Shown in pieces: positions 1 through 7,666 of a stretch of DNA of 55,875 bases (its first letter is position 1; each line of letters starts with the position of its first letter). Under the pieces are notes generated by a model that was not told where the DNA came from, made no database searches, and saw only the letters and a list, made by a program, of their open reading frames with translations. The position numbers and the translations under genes are program-made. Source of the stretch: an uncultured Oscillospiraceae bacterium (GTDB lineage Bacteria; Bacillota; Clostridia; Oscillospirales; Oscillospiraceae); assembly GCA_934565415.1 (NCBI GenBank), contig CAKTHQ010000013.1, positions 1-55,875 of the forward strand, written 5' to 3'.

Positions 1-23
1 ATGTATGAGTATGCGGTCAATAA

Positions 24-148
24 GAATTGACAATTGGCAATTGACAGTTGACAATTTGCGGCGGATGCGGTTTTTCACCTTGAAAAATTCTAAAATCGTC
101 CTGAAGGGACACCGCAATTGTCCATTGTCAATTGTTCATTGTCAATTC
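24..148. repeat. MITE-like element with ~37-bp imperfect terminal inverted repeats
   Basis: The left arm (24-62) and right arm (112-148) are near-perfect reverse complements, each built from repeated CAATTG/TTGACA words and ending in CCGC at the inner edge. About 50 bp of unique sequence separates them. There is no coding sequence, so this is a non-autonomous palindromic element or a very long hairpin. Related words (CAATTGGCAATTG, CAATTGTCCATTG) recur near 18115 and 24691, suggesting degenerate relatives. It lies just upstream of the ABC-F gene and may supply part of its leader. The mobile origin is inference. Confidence 0.6.
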
Positions 149-213
149 GATGTTCCGCAAGGCTCTATTTTTATGAAACCATCATTATTATACAACGAAC
201 AAGGAGACAAGCA

Positions 214-1818
214 ATGATTACAGTCAGCAACTTGGGGATGCAGTTTGGCGGGCAGTGGTTGTTCCAGCATGTGGATCTGCAGTTTCTGCCGGGGAACTGC
301 TATGGCATTATCGGTGCCAACGGCGCGGGAAAATCCACGTTCCTGCGCATCCTCACCGGGGAGCTGGATTCTACCACCGGCTCCATTGAGATCGACCCCA
401 CCAAGCGGGTATCCGTTCTGAAGCAGAACCAGAACGCCTACGATGACTATACCGTCATGGACACCGTCATCATGGGCAACCAGCACCTGTACGATGTGAT
501 GAAGGAAAAGGACGCCATCTACGAAAAGCCGGACTTCACCGATGAAGACGGCCTGCGGGCGGCGGACCTGGAGGCGGAGTTTGCCGAGCTGGGGGGCTGG
601 GAAGCGGAATCCGATGCCTCCCGCCTGCTGCAGGGCCTGGGCATCGGCACCGAGCTGCACTACGACCAGATGGCGAGTGTAGACCCCCGATTGAAGGTGA
701 AGGTCCTGCTTGCCCAGGCACTCTTCGGAAACCCGGACATCGTCATGCTGGACGAGCCCACCAACAACCTGGATATTGAGGCCATCAACTGGCTGGAAGA
801 CTTCCTGCTGGACTTCCCCGGCATGGTCATTGCCGTCAGCCACGACCGGCACTTCCTGAATACCGTATGCACCCACACCGTGGATATCGACTACGGCAAG
901 ATCAAGATGTATGTGGGCAACTACGACTTCTGGTACGAATCCTCCCAGATGGTCCAGGCCATGATCCGGAACAAGAACAAGAAGAACCAGGAGAAGATTG
1001 AAGAGCTGCAGCTGTTCATCCAGCGGTTCTCCGCCAACAAGGCCAAGGCCAAGCAGGCCACCGCCAGGCGGAAGCTGCTGGACAAGCTGAGCGTAGAGGA
1101 AATGCCCTCCTCCACCCGGCGGTACCCCTTCGTAGGCTTTATGCCGGAGCGGGAGCTGGGCAAGGATGTGCTTACCGTCAAGGATGTATCCGTCACCGTA
1201 GACGGGGTGAAGCTCCTGGATAATGTGTACTTCTCCGTAGGCCGTACCGATAAAATCGCCTTTGTAGGCGAAAACGAGCTGGCCCAGACCGCCCTGTTTA
1301 AAATCCTGATGGGTGAGCTGGAGCCGGACGAGGGGTCCGTCAAATGGGGCGTTTCCACCATCCGCAGCTATCTGCCCAAGGACAATTCCCCCTACTTCGA
1401 CGGCAACGAAGAGGAGCTGGTGGACTGGCTGCGGCAGTACTCCGCCAAAAAGGACGATGTGTACCTCCGGGGCTTTTTGGGCCGGATGCTGTTCTCCAAC
1501 GAGGATGTGTTCAAGCATGTAAACGTGCTCTCCGGCGGCGAGAAGGTCCGGTGTATGCTCAGCAAAATGATGCTCAGCGGCGCCAATGTCGTCTTGCTGG
1601 ACCAGCCCACCAACCACCTGGACATGGAGTCCATTCAGGCCGTCAACAAGGGCCTGGAGGCCTTTACCGGCGTGGTGCTGCTGGCCTCCCACGACCACGA
1701 GCTGCTGACCTCTACCTGTAACCGGGTGATCGCCTTCCAGCCCGACGGCACCATCGTAGACCGCTACGGCACCTATGACGACTACCTGAACTGGATGGCC
1801 GAACAGAAAAAGGCATAA
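214..1818 (+). CDS. ABC-F family ATPase (YkpA/YbiT type)
   Basis: A soluble protein of 534 aa with two ATP-binding cassettes and no membrane segment. ABC-F proteins bind the ribosomal E site and act in translation or antibiotic protection. The first cassette has a normal Walker A (GANGAGKST) and LDEPTNNLD Walker B. The signature region is MASVDPRLKVKVLLAQ instead of LSGGQ, as in the YbiT group. The second cassette has a degenerate Walker A (GENELAQTAL, no Lys-Ser/Thr), an intact LSGGE signature, and LLDQPTNHLD with Gln at the catalytic Glu position. The ATG at 214 is preferred over upstream starts because AGGAGA lies 8 nt before it and the cassette begins there (MITVSNLGMQF). It is followed after 12 nt by argS, so the two are probably cotranscribed. 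Confidence 0.9.
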   Translation: MITVSNLGMQFGGQWLFQHVDLQFLPGNCYGIIGANGAGKSTFLRILTGELDSTTGSIEIDPTKRVSVLKQNQNAYDDYTVMDTVIMGNQHLYDVMKEKDAIYEKPDFTDEDGLRAADLEAEFAELGGWEAESDASRLLQGLGIGTELHYDQMASVDPRLKVKVLLAQALFGNPDIVMLDEPTNNLDIEAINWLEDFLLDFPGMVIAVSHDRHFLNTVCTHTVDIDYGKIKMYVGNYDFWYESSQMVQAMIRNKNKKNQEKIEELQLFIQRFSANKAKAKQATARRKLLDKLSVEEMPSSTRRYPFVGFMPERELGKDVLTVKDVSVTVDGVKLLDNVYFSVGRTDKIAFVGENELAQTALFKILMGELEPDEGSVKWGVSTIRSYLPKDNSPYFDGNEEELVDWLRQYSAKKDDVYLRGFLGRMLFSNEDVFKHVNVLSGGEKVRCMLSKMMLSGANVVLLDQPTNHLDMESIQAVNKGLEAFTGVVLLASHDHELLTSTCNRVIAFQPDGTIVDRYGTYDDYLNWMAEQKKA

Positions 1819-1830
1819 GGAGGAACTTCT

Positions 1831-3579
1831 GTGGAAAAGATCCTGGATATTATTACGAAAAAAATGCAGCAGGCTTTTGAAAAAGCCGGCTACGATGCTT
1901 CCTACGGCCGGGTCACGGTGTCCAACCGGCCGGACCTGTGCGAATATCAGTGCAACGGCGCTCTGGCCGCTGCCAAGCAGTACCATTGCGCCCCCATCCA
2001 GATCGCCAAGGCCGTGGTGGAGCAGCTGTACGCCGAGGACTACAGCCTGGTAGAGGCGGTAAACCCCGGCTTCATCAACCTGAAGCTCTCCGGCCACTTT
2101 TTGAAGGACTATCTGGAAGGAATGCGGACCGCCCCCAAGTTCGGCGTTTCCCAGCCCGGAGAAGGCAAAACCATTGTGGTGGACTACGGCGGCGCCAACG
2201 TGGCCAAGCCTCTGCACATCGGCCACCTGCGGCCGGCCATCATCGGTGAAAGCCTGAAAAGGCTCTACAAGTACTTGGGCTATAACGCCATCGGCGATGT
2301 ACACCTGGGGGACTGGGGATTGCAGATGGGCCTGATTATCGCGGAACTTTCCGAGCGGCAGCCGAGCCTTCCTTACTTTGACCCCAACTTCACCGGGGAA
2401 TATCCCAAGGAAGCCCCCTTTACCGTTTCCGACCTGGAGGAAATTTACCCCGCCGCCTCCGCCAGGAAGGTGGATCCGGAGTTCTCCCACAAGGCCCACC
2501 AGGCAACCCTGGAGCTGCAGCAGGGCCGCCGGGGCTACCGTGCCCTGTGGCAGCACATTATGAATGTATCCGTAGCGGACCTGCGGAAGAATTATGACAA
2601 CCTGGATGTCCACTTTGAAAAGTGGCTGGGCGAATCCGACGCAGATCCCTACATTCCCGCCATGGTAGAGGATCTGAAAAAACGGGGCATTGCCGTCCAG
2701 TCCGAAGGGGCATGGGTCATTCCCGTGGCCCAGGAGGGGGATAAAAAGGAAGTGCCCCCCTGCATCCTGGTAAAGTCCGACGGCTCCTCCATCTACGCCA
2801 CCACGGACCTGGCCACCCTGGTCCAGCGGATGCAGGACTGGAACCCGGATAAGGTGCTCTACGTTACCGATAAGCGGCAGAACCTGCATTTTGAGCAGGT
2901 GTTCCGGGCCGCCCGGAAGGCCTGCATCGTACCGGAAGCCACTGAGCTGGAGCACGTTGGCTTCGGCACCATGAACGGCAAGGACGGCAAACCCTTTAAG
3001 ACCAGAGACGGCGGCGTTCTGCGGCTGGAAACCCTGATTAAGGACATGACGGACTTCGTCCGGGCCAAGGTGGTGGAAAACAAGATCGTAGACGATGACG
3101 AGGTGGAGGCCACCACCGCCAAAATCGCCATGGCTGCCCTGAAATACGGCGACCTGAGCAACCAGCCCACCAAGGACTACAACTTTGATATGGAGCGCTT
3201 TGCCGCCTTCGAGGGCAACACCGGCCCCTATATCCTGTATACCATCGTCCGCATCAAGAGTATCCTGTCCCGCTACGGCGCCTGGGAGAGCTTACCCATC
3301 CAGGACCCGGCCAACGACTTTGCCAAGGACCTGATGCTCTCCATCACCAAACTGGGCCCCACCCTGGAGCAGGCCCAGAAGACCTCCTCCCCCAACCTGA
3401 TTTGCGCCTACATCTACGAGCTGTCCGGCTGCGTCAATAAGTTCTACCATGAGACCCGGATCCTCAGCGAAGAGAACGAGCAGCTGAAGGCCGGATACAT
3501 TGCCCTCATCGGCCTTTCCAAAAACATCCTGGAAACCTGCATTGATCTGCTGGGCTTCTCCGCGCCGGAGAAGATGTAA
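1831..3579 (+). CDS. argS: Arginine--tRNA ligase
   Basis: Class I aminoacyl-tRNA synthetase charging tRNA-Arg. The 582-aa length fits the family. The HIGH signature is exact at residues 129-132, inside AKPLHIGHLRP. The KMSKS position is atypical (around GTMNGKDGKPFKTRDGG), as is usual for ArgRS. The N-terminal additional domain and the C-terminal DALR anticodon-binding region (NKFYHETRIL near the end) are present. Translation starts at GTG 1831 after AAGGAGG, 12 nt downstream of the ABC-F stop codon. A strong terminator follows, so this looks like a two-gene translation operon. Confidence 0.97.
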   Translation: MEKILDIITKKMQQAFEKAGYDASYGRVTVSNRPDLCEYQCNGALAAAKQYHCAPIQIAKAVVEQLYAEDYSLVEAVNPGFINLKLSGHFLKDYLEGMRTAPKFGVSQPGEGKTIVVDYGGANVAKPLHIGHLRPAIIGESLKRLYKYLGYNAIGDVHLGDWGLQMGLIIAELSERQPSLPYFDPNFTGEYPKEAPFTVSDLEEIYPAASARKVDPEFSHKAHQATLELQQGRRGYRALWQHIMNVSVADLRKNYDNLDVHFEKWLGESDADPYIPAMVEDLKKRGIAVQSEGAWVIPVAQEGDKKEVPPCILVKSDGSSIYATTDLATLVQRMQDWNPDKVLYVTDKRQNLHFEQVFRAARKACIVPEATELEHVGFGTMNGKDGKPFKTRDGGVLRLETLIKDMTDFVRAKVVENKIVDDDEVEATTAKIAMAALKYGDLSNQPTKDYNFDMERFAAFEGNTGPYILYTIVRIKSILSRYGAWESLPIQDPANDFAKDLMLSITKLGPTLEQAQKTSSPNLICAYIYELSGCVNKFYHETRILSEENEQLKAGYIALIGLSKNILETCIDLLGFSAPEKM

Positions 3580-3601
3580 AGGCTCCCATACGGATGAAAA
3601 T

Positions 3602-3650
3602 CCCCGCCCTGTTCCGAAAACATCGGAACGGGGCGGGGTCGTTCTTTTGT
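3602..3650 (+). terminator. Rho-independent terminator after argS
   Basis: A 16-bp, mostly perfect GC-rich stem (3602-3617 with 3623-3638) with a 5-nt loop is followed by TCGTTCTTTT. It separates the + strand argS operon from the convergent prepilin gene. Confidence 0.9.
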
Positions 3651-3662
3651 GGAGAATTGATT

Positions 3663-4817
3663 TTATTCCCAAAAATGATCCAATCCTGCTGTTTGCTTAC
3701 AGATTTCACATCTCATGTTAATTTCCGTCCATCCGTTTCCGACGCTTCCGTCTGCCAGAATCGGGCCGCCGGATGGGTAATTGATTGTTGTATTCCATGC
3801 CCCTGTAAAAACAAAGTACCGGGGTTCGTCTGCCGCTACCGCAGGCTCCTTTACAAAATAATCCCCAAACCTGAGCGCTACATCCATATTGGCAGTGTCC
3901 CAGCCGGTAACCGTGTTGTCCTGTGCCAGGTTATTGTCTGATCTCAGGTTTTTAGAAGAATAAAATACCTGCGGATATTTTCCGTCCGTGCTTTGGGGCT
4001 TGTTCAACGGCACAAATCCGAACTCGTTCTCCAAATGGACCGTATCCCCGACATTATAGTGCTGCTTTGCCAGGTATATCTGCGTTCCGTCCTCGGACCG
4101 ATAACGATGTCCTGCCAGAATTTCGCCCTCCAGTCTTCCGTATGCATCCAGCGTTGGGTAGATATGTACGTTGGACGGGGCACCGGGTTCCGGATCGGGG
4201 TTCGGGTCGGGATCCGGATCTGGGTCAGGGTCGGGATCCGGATCTGGGTCAGGGTCCGGATCGGGATCCGGCTTAGGCGTCGGGTCCGGGTTCGGCTTGG
4301 GGTCCGGATCGGGATCCGGCTTGGGCGTCGGCGTATCCGGCGTATCCGGCAGGGGCTTGCTGGAGCTTCCGGCGCCCGGGCCTACCACCCAGTGAACGTG
4401 CATAATGGGATGGTCGGTATCCGCGTTTTCGTAATAGCACACCACAACCTGGGTTCTGTAATCCACACCGGCAGATGCATAATGGTAGTCATCACAGCAG
4501 GACCAGGTGATGCCGGAATCCTTGGGCGTACCCTCTCCGTAGGCCTCGGGCTGCACCCAGGTCAGCTCTCCGGCAGGGTCGTAGTACAGGGGATGCTCGT
4601 TTGTCGCCTTCCGGGCAGATACCCCGTCAATTCGCAAGCCGGTGGCATAGGCCGTTTCCAGCAGGGCCTGGGCGCTCTGCATAAATACGATGTCCGCATT
4701 CTCCCGGTTCCGCTCAAAGGCACCGTTGAACTGCGGGTACCCGATGGCGACCAGCGCCGCAAGAATTGCCACAACAATCAGCATTTCCATCAAAGAAAAG
4801 CCTTTGTTCTTTCTCAT
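3663..4817 (-). CDS. Type IV prepilin-like (pseudopilin) protein with Pro-Asp repeat linker
   Basis: Protein of 384 aa. It starts with a class III (prepilin) signal: MRKNKG^FSLMEMLIVVAIL, with Gly at -1, Phe at +1 and Glu at +5, followed by a hydrophobic helix to about residue 27. Prepilin peptidase would cleave after Gly6, and the mature protein would sit in the membrane or in a pilus or pseudopilus. An N-terminal pilin-like segment (to ~150) is followed by a 60-residue Pro/Asp/Lys linker (151-214, DNA about 4176-4367). A C-terminal extracytoplasmic domain of ~170 aa follows, which I do not recognise. No pilus assembly ATPase, platform protein or prepilin peptidase is nearby. It lies 15 nt after the HAD gene and could be the last gene of the rsmA operon. 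The role is unknown; adhesion or a surface-exposed minor pilin is inference. Confidence 0.8.
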   Translation of the reverse strand: MRKNKGFSLMEMLIVVAILAALVAIGYPQFNGAFERNRENADIVFMQSAQALLETAYATGLRIDGVSARKATNEHPLYYDPAGELTWVQPEAYGEGTPKDSGITWSCCDDYHYASAGVDYRTQVVVCYYENADTDHPIMHVHWVVGPGAGSSSKPLPDTPDTPTPKPDPDPDPKPNPDPTPKPDPDPDPDPDPDPDPDPDPDPDPNPDPEPGAPSNVHIYPTLDAYGRLEGEILAGHRYRSEDGTQIYLAKQHYNVGDTVHLENEFGFVPLNKPQSTDGKYPQVFYSSKNLRSDNNLAQDNTVTGWDTANMDVALRFGDYFVKEPAVAADEPRYFVFTGAWNTTINYPSGGPILADGSVGNGWTEINMRCEICKQTAGLDHFWE

Positions 4818-4832
4818 GGAATCTTCCTCCCA

Positions 4833-5522
4833 TCATCGGATGCTTTCCAGCAGATCGGGCAATTCCCTTATGGAGCCGATCTGCCAATCGGGGACAATGT
4901 TTTCCAGAGCCTTTTCCCCCCGGGGATTTACCCAGCAGGTTTTCATTCCCGCCCGGATGCCTCCCAAAATATCGGAGGACAGGCTGTCGCCCACCATCAG
5001 GGCTTTTTGCACATCATATCCCGGAATTTGCCTGGCGCAGGCCTCAAAAAAAGCCGGACTGGGCTTGTTTGCTCCCAGCTCCTGGGACACAAACACCTTT
5101 TCAAAATAGGGATACAGTCCCGCACTGGTCAGCCGCCCGTGCTGAACGGAGGCGGTACCGTTGCTGGCCAGAAACAGCCGGTATTTCCCCTTCAGAACAT
5201 CCAGCGTCTCTTTGGCCCCGGGCAGGAAGAAGTGGCCCTGGCTTAAATTGTGCTCGTACTCTTTGGCCACGGCCTTTGGGTCCGCCGGGATGCCCATTCC
5301 GGAAAAGAGGACCTGGAACCGGCCAACAAGCACCTGGTCCCGGGTAATCTCCCCTTTTTCCAGCCGCTCCCAGTGCTGGCGGTTGATACGGTGGTAGGCA
5401 TCCAACACCTGGTCCGTAGGCTCCAGGCCAAATGTGCGGAAGGTTTTGGACACGGCCAGGCGCTCTGCCTTATGGAAGTCCAAAATGGTATCGTCCAGGT
5501 CCAAAAACAAAAATTCGATCAT
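4833..5522 (-). CDS. HAD-superfamily nucleotidase, YjjG-like
   Basis: 229 aa. The sequence begins MIEFLFLDLDDTILDF, the HAD motif I (DxD) that carries the nucleophile Asp. Motif II is LASNGT, the Lys of motif III lies in GANKPSP, and motif IV is MVGDSLSSDILGG. Together with length and spacing this fits the YjjG/YfnB group, which dephosphorylates non-canonical pyrimidine nucleoside monophosphates. The ATG at 5522 overlaps the rsmA stop codon by 4 nt (ATGA), indicating translational coupling. A longer upstream reading exists but runs inside rsmA and lacks family similarity, so it was rejected. Substrate specificity cannot be read from sequence. Confidence 0.85.
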   Translation of the reverse strand: MIEFLFLDLDDTILDFHKAERLAVSKTFRTFGLEPTDQVLDAYHRINRQHWERLEKGEITRDQVLVGRFQVLFSGMGIPADPKAVAKEYEHNLSQGHFFLPGAKETLDVLKGKYRLFLASNGTASVQHGRLTSAGLYPYFEKVFVSQELGANKPSPAFFEACARQIPGYDVQKALMVGDSLSSDILGGIRAGMKTCWVNPRGEKALENIVPDWQIGSIRELPDLLESIR

Positions 5523-6385
5523 TTTTCCCTCCGGGCCAGAATGGCATTGGCAATTTTTCCGAACTCCGGAATGCCTAAGGTTTCCCCCCGGACATTTTCC
5601 GGGAAGCCGCATTCCCTTAATACTTCTTCCGCCCCGCTCTTACCCAGCTCCGGAAAACCGGAGGCCAGGCCGTTGCTGAGCTTTTTTCGCCGCATGGCAA
5701 AGCTGGCCCGCACCACCCGGAAGAACGTATCCTTATCCCGGATATCCCAGGGCCGCTCTTCCCGACGGCGGAGAGTAATCACGCCGGAGGTCACCTTGGG
5801 CTGGGGCAGAAAGCAATGGGGCGGCACATCAAACAAGTACTGAGGCAATGTATAGTACTGGCAGAATACGGAAAAGGCCCCGTAGTCCGCCGTCCCGGGG
5901 GCAGCGGCAATCCGCTGGGCCACCTCCTTCTGGACCATAACGGTTACGGAATCGAAGCAATCCGCCTCTAATAGGGCCGATAAAATGGGGGTGGTGATGT
6001 AATATGGCAGATTGGCGCAGGCCATGGGCTTGAGCCCCGGGAACTTCTCCCTGACCAGAGCCGGGATGTCCTGCTTCAATATGTCTCCCCAGAGAATTTC
6101 CACATTCTCAAAGTCCCCCAGGGTCTCCTTCAAAATAGGCTCTAATCGGGTATCCACTTCTACGGCGCATACCTTGCTGGCCCGCAGGCACAGCTGCTGG
6201 GTCAGCGGACCAATGCCCGGGCCGATTTCCAATACCCCGGAATGCCCGTCCACTCCCGCCTCCTCCGCAATGGAAGCCGGAACCCAGGGGGCAACCAGGA
6301 AATTCTGCCCCTTCGCCTTTGAAAAATGGAACCCATGACCGGCCAAAAGGGGCTTCATCACAGAAATATCACACACGTTGACCAT
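5519..6385 (-). CDS. rsmA: 16S rRNA (adenine1518-N6/adenine1519-N6)-dimethyltransferase
   Basis: 288 aa, KsgA/RsmA family. It dimethylates two adjacent adenines in the 3' terminal hairpin of 16S rRNA during late 30S maturation. Visible motifs: KGQNFLV near the N terminus, the SAM-binding loop VLEIGPGIGPLT, acidic AVEVD, and the catalytic NLPYYITTP (NLPY). The start is ATG 6385, after AAAGGG and matching the usual N terminus; an in-frame upstream ATG would add 27 unsupported residues. A sigma70-type promoter lies just upstream. The HAD gene overlaps its stop codon. Confidence 0.95.
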   Translation of the reverse strand: MVNVCDISVMKPLLAGHGFHFSKAKGQNFLVAPWVPASIAEEAGVDGHSGVLEIGPGIGPLTQQLCLRASKVCAVEVDTRLEPILKETLGDFENVEILWGDILKQDIPALVREKFPGLKPMACANLPYYITTPILSALLEADCFDSVTVMVQKEVAQRIAAAPGTADYGAFSVFCQYYTLPQYLFDVPPHCFLPQPKVTSGVITLRRREERPWDIRDKDTFFRVVRASFAMRRKKLSNGLASGFPELGKSGAEEVLRECGFPENVRGETLGIPEFGKIANAILARREK

Positions 6386-6437
6386 TGTAGTACCCTTTCT
6401 ATCGCTGTCTTCTTCTGGTAGAAGATTCTTTCTGTTA

Positions 6438-6467
6438 TCATACCACATTCCCTGCCCTTTTGACAAT
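6438..6467 (-). promoter_or_regulatory. Predicted promoter of rsmA operon
   Basis: Minus strand: TTGTCA, 18 bp, TATGAT. It lies between the DegV terminator and the rsmA ATG. Confidence 0.6.
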
Positions 6468-6471
6468 CCCG

Positions 6472-6506
6472 AAAAAAATTCCCACAGCCCGAAAACAGGC
6501 TGTGGA
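6472..6506 (-). terminator. Terminator after the DegV gene
   Basis: Minus-strand hairpin CCACAGCC(TG)-TTTT-(CG)GGCTGTGG followed by GAATTTTTTT. It sits 12 nt after the DegV stop codon and directly upstream of the rsmA promoter. Confidence 0.9.
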
Positions 6507-6517
6507 AGGAAATATGT

Positions 6518-7381
6518 TTATCGCTCGGAGCCGTAGAAAAACAGGGCCAGCATACCCGGGCCCACATGGGCCCCGGAGAAGGGCTCGTGGGGGACGATCA
6601 CCAGCTGCTTGGGATTTGCCACAGCCTTTACCTTCTCTGCCAGGAGCTGGGCATCCTCCAGGCAATCGCCATGGGAAATGGCTACGATATGGTTCTGGGC
6701 ATCCACCTGCTTCTGGGCGTATTTGGAAACCAGAGCCTCAATGGCATTTTTCCGGCCACGGACCTTGCCGCAGGCCACAATATGGCCGTCCGCCGTACCA
6801 TACAGGATGGGCTTGATGTTCAGCACCGTGCCGATCATAGCGGAAGCTCCGCTGACCCGGCCGCTGCGCTTCAGGAAGTTCAGATCATCCACGGTAAAGT
6901 ACTGGCACATATGGGGCACATCCTGGTCCAGGAGCTTCCCGGCCTCCCGGGCAGACAGGCCCTGGCGGTTCAGCTCCACTGCCCGGATTACCAGCAGGCC
7001 GCTGCCAAAGCCGCAGCCCCGGGAATCCACAATGTGCACATACCGGTCCGGGAATTCCTCCTCCAGCTCCTGCTTGGCAAGGAGCGCCGCCTGATAGGTG
7101 CCGCTGATTCCGGAGGCCATTGCAATGTACACCGCATCCTGACCCTGCGCCAATACGGGACGCATATGGGAAATAAACAGCTGGGTATTCAGCAGGCTGG
7201 TGGTAATTTTGCGACCGGAACGCAGCTGCTCATAATAGGCGTGGGCATCAAAGCTGTCCACATCCCCCATGTATTCCTTTTCGACTCCCTCAACATAGTA
7301 GCTGCAGGGAAGCATAGTTACCCCGTCCAGAAGGGATCCCGGCAGATTGGCGCTGCCGTCTGCAAACACGGTAAAAGACAT
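6518..7381 (-). CDS. DegV family fatty-acid-binding protein
   Basis: 287 aa. DegV/FakB-type proteins bind a single fatty acid, and some deliver it to the kinase FakA. Family hallmarks: N-terminal VFADGSANLP (usually TDSxxDL), KITTSLLNT (usually KTSQPS), MASGISGTYQAA (usually SSxLSGTYQSA), and VDDLNFLKRSGRVS, the conserved DDLxxLxxGGRI-like stretch. The ATG at 7381 has GGAGG 6 nt upstream. The gene has its own promoter and terminator and is monocistronic. No fakA is visible nearby, so whether it serves phospholipid synthesis is unknown. Confidence 0.9.
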   Translation of the reverse strand: MSFTVFADGSANLPGSLLDGVTMLPCSYYVEGVEKEYMGDVDSFDAHAYYEQLRSGRKITTSLLNTQLFISHMRPVLAQGQDAVYIAMASGISGTYQAALLAKQELEEEFPDRYVHIVDSRGCGFGSGLLVIRAVELNRQGLSAREAGKLLDQDVPHMCQYFTVDDLNFLKRSGRVSGASAMIGTVLNIKPILYGTADGHIVACGKVRGRKNAIEALVSKYAQKQVDAQNHIVAISHGDCLEDAQLLAEKVKAVANPKQLVIVPHEPFSGAHVGPGMLALFFYGSER

Positions 7382-7455
7382 ACAAACCTCCAAAGAAGAA
7401 AGTGAACCCGGGGCCGGTAAACCTTCGCCCCGGGACGCGCTTTTGTTTTTTTCTT

Positions 7456-7484
7456 ATTATAGAGGATGATGTCGTATTTCGCAA
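7456..7484 (-). promoter_or_regulatory. Predicted promoter of the DegV gene
   Basis: Minus strand: TTGCGA, 17 bp, TATAAT. The -10 box is consensus and lies about 75 nt before the ATG. Confidence 0.7.
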
Positions 7485-7526
7485 GAAAAATTGCTTCAAA
7501 TTTGATATACTCTTCCGATTCTACCG

Positions 7527-7566
7527 CTCTACCCCCGGGAGTGGGGGGATCCTACCGGGAGTAGAG
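7527..7566. repeat. Inverted repeat between the DegV and SBP genes
   Basis: CTCTACCCCCGG and CCGGGAGTAGAG form an 11-of-12 bp stem around a 16-nt loop. On the + strand it is followed by TCGGATTTTT; on the minus strand there is no T run. It lies upstream of the DegV promoter and downstream of the substrate-binding protein stop. It could be an operator or a mRNA 3'-end structure. Purpose unknown. Confidence 0.45.
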
Positions 7567-7666
7567 TCGGATTTTTGGAATTATTGTTCCGTGTTTTCTA
7601 CGGATTTTATATATTTTTAGATAAATAAGTATATTTTCCAAATTCATTCAAGCAAGAGTCTTTCGC

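Noticed and set aside
142..2955. 937-aa open frame on the minus strand
   Set aside because: Lies antisense across the ABC-F and argS genes; composition is a low-complexity mirror of high-GC codon bias and no family is recognisable.
4171..4395. CRISPR-like tandem repeat
   Set aside because: The repetition is a short in-frame Pro-Asp codon repeat inside the prepilin gene, without spacers.
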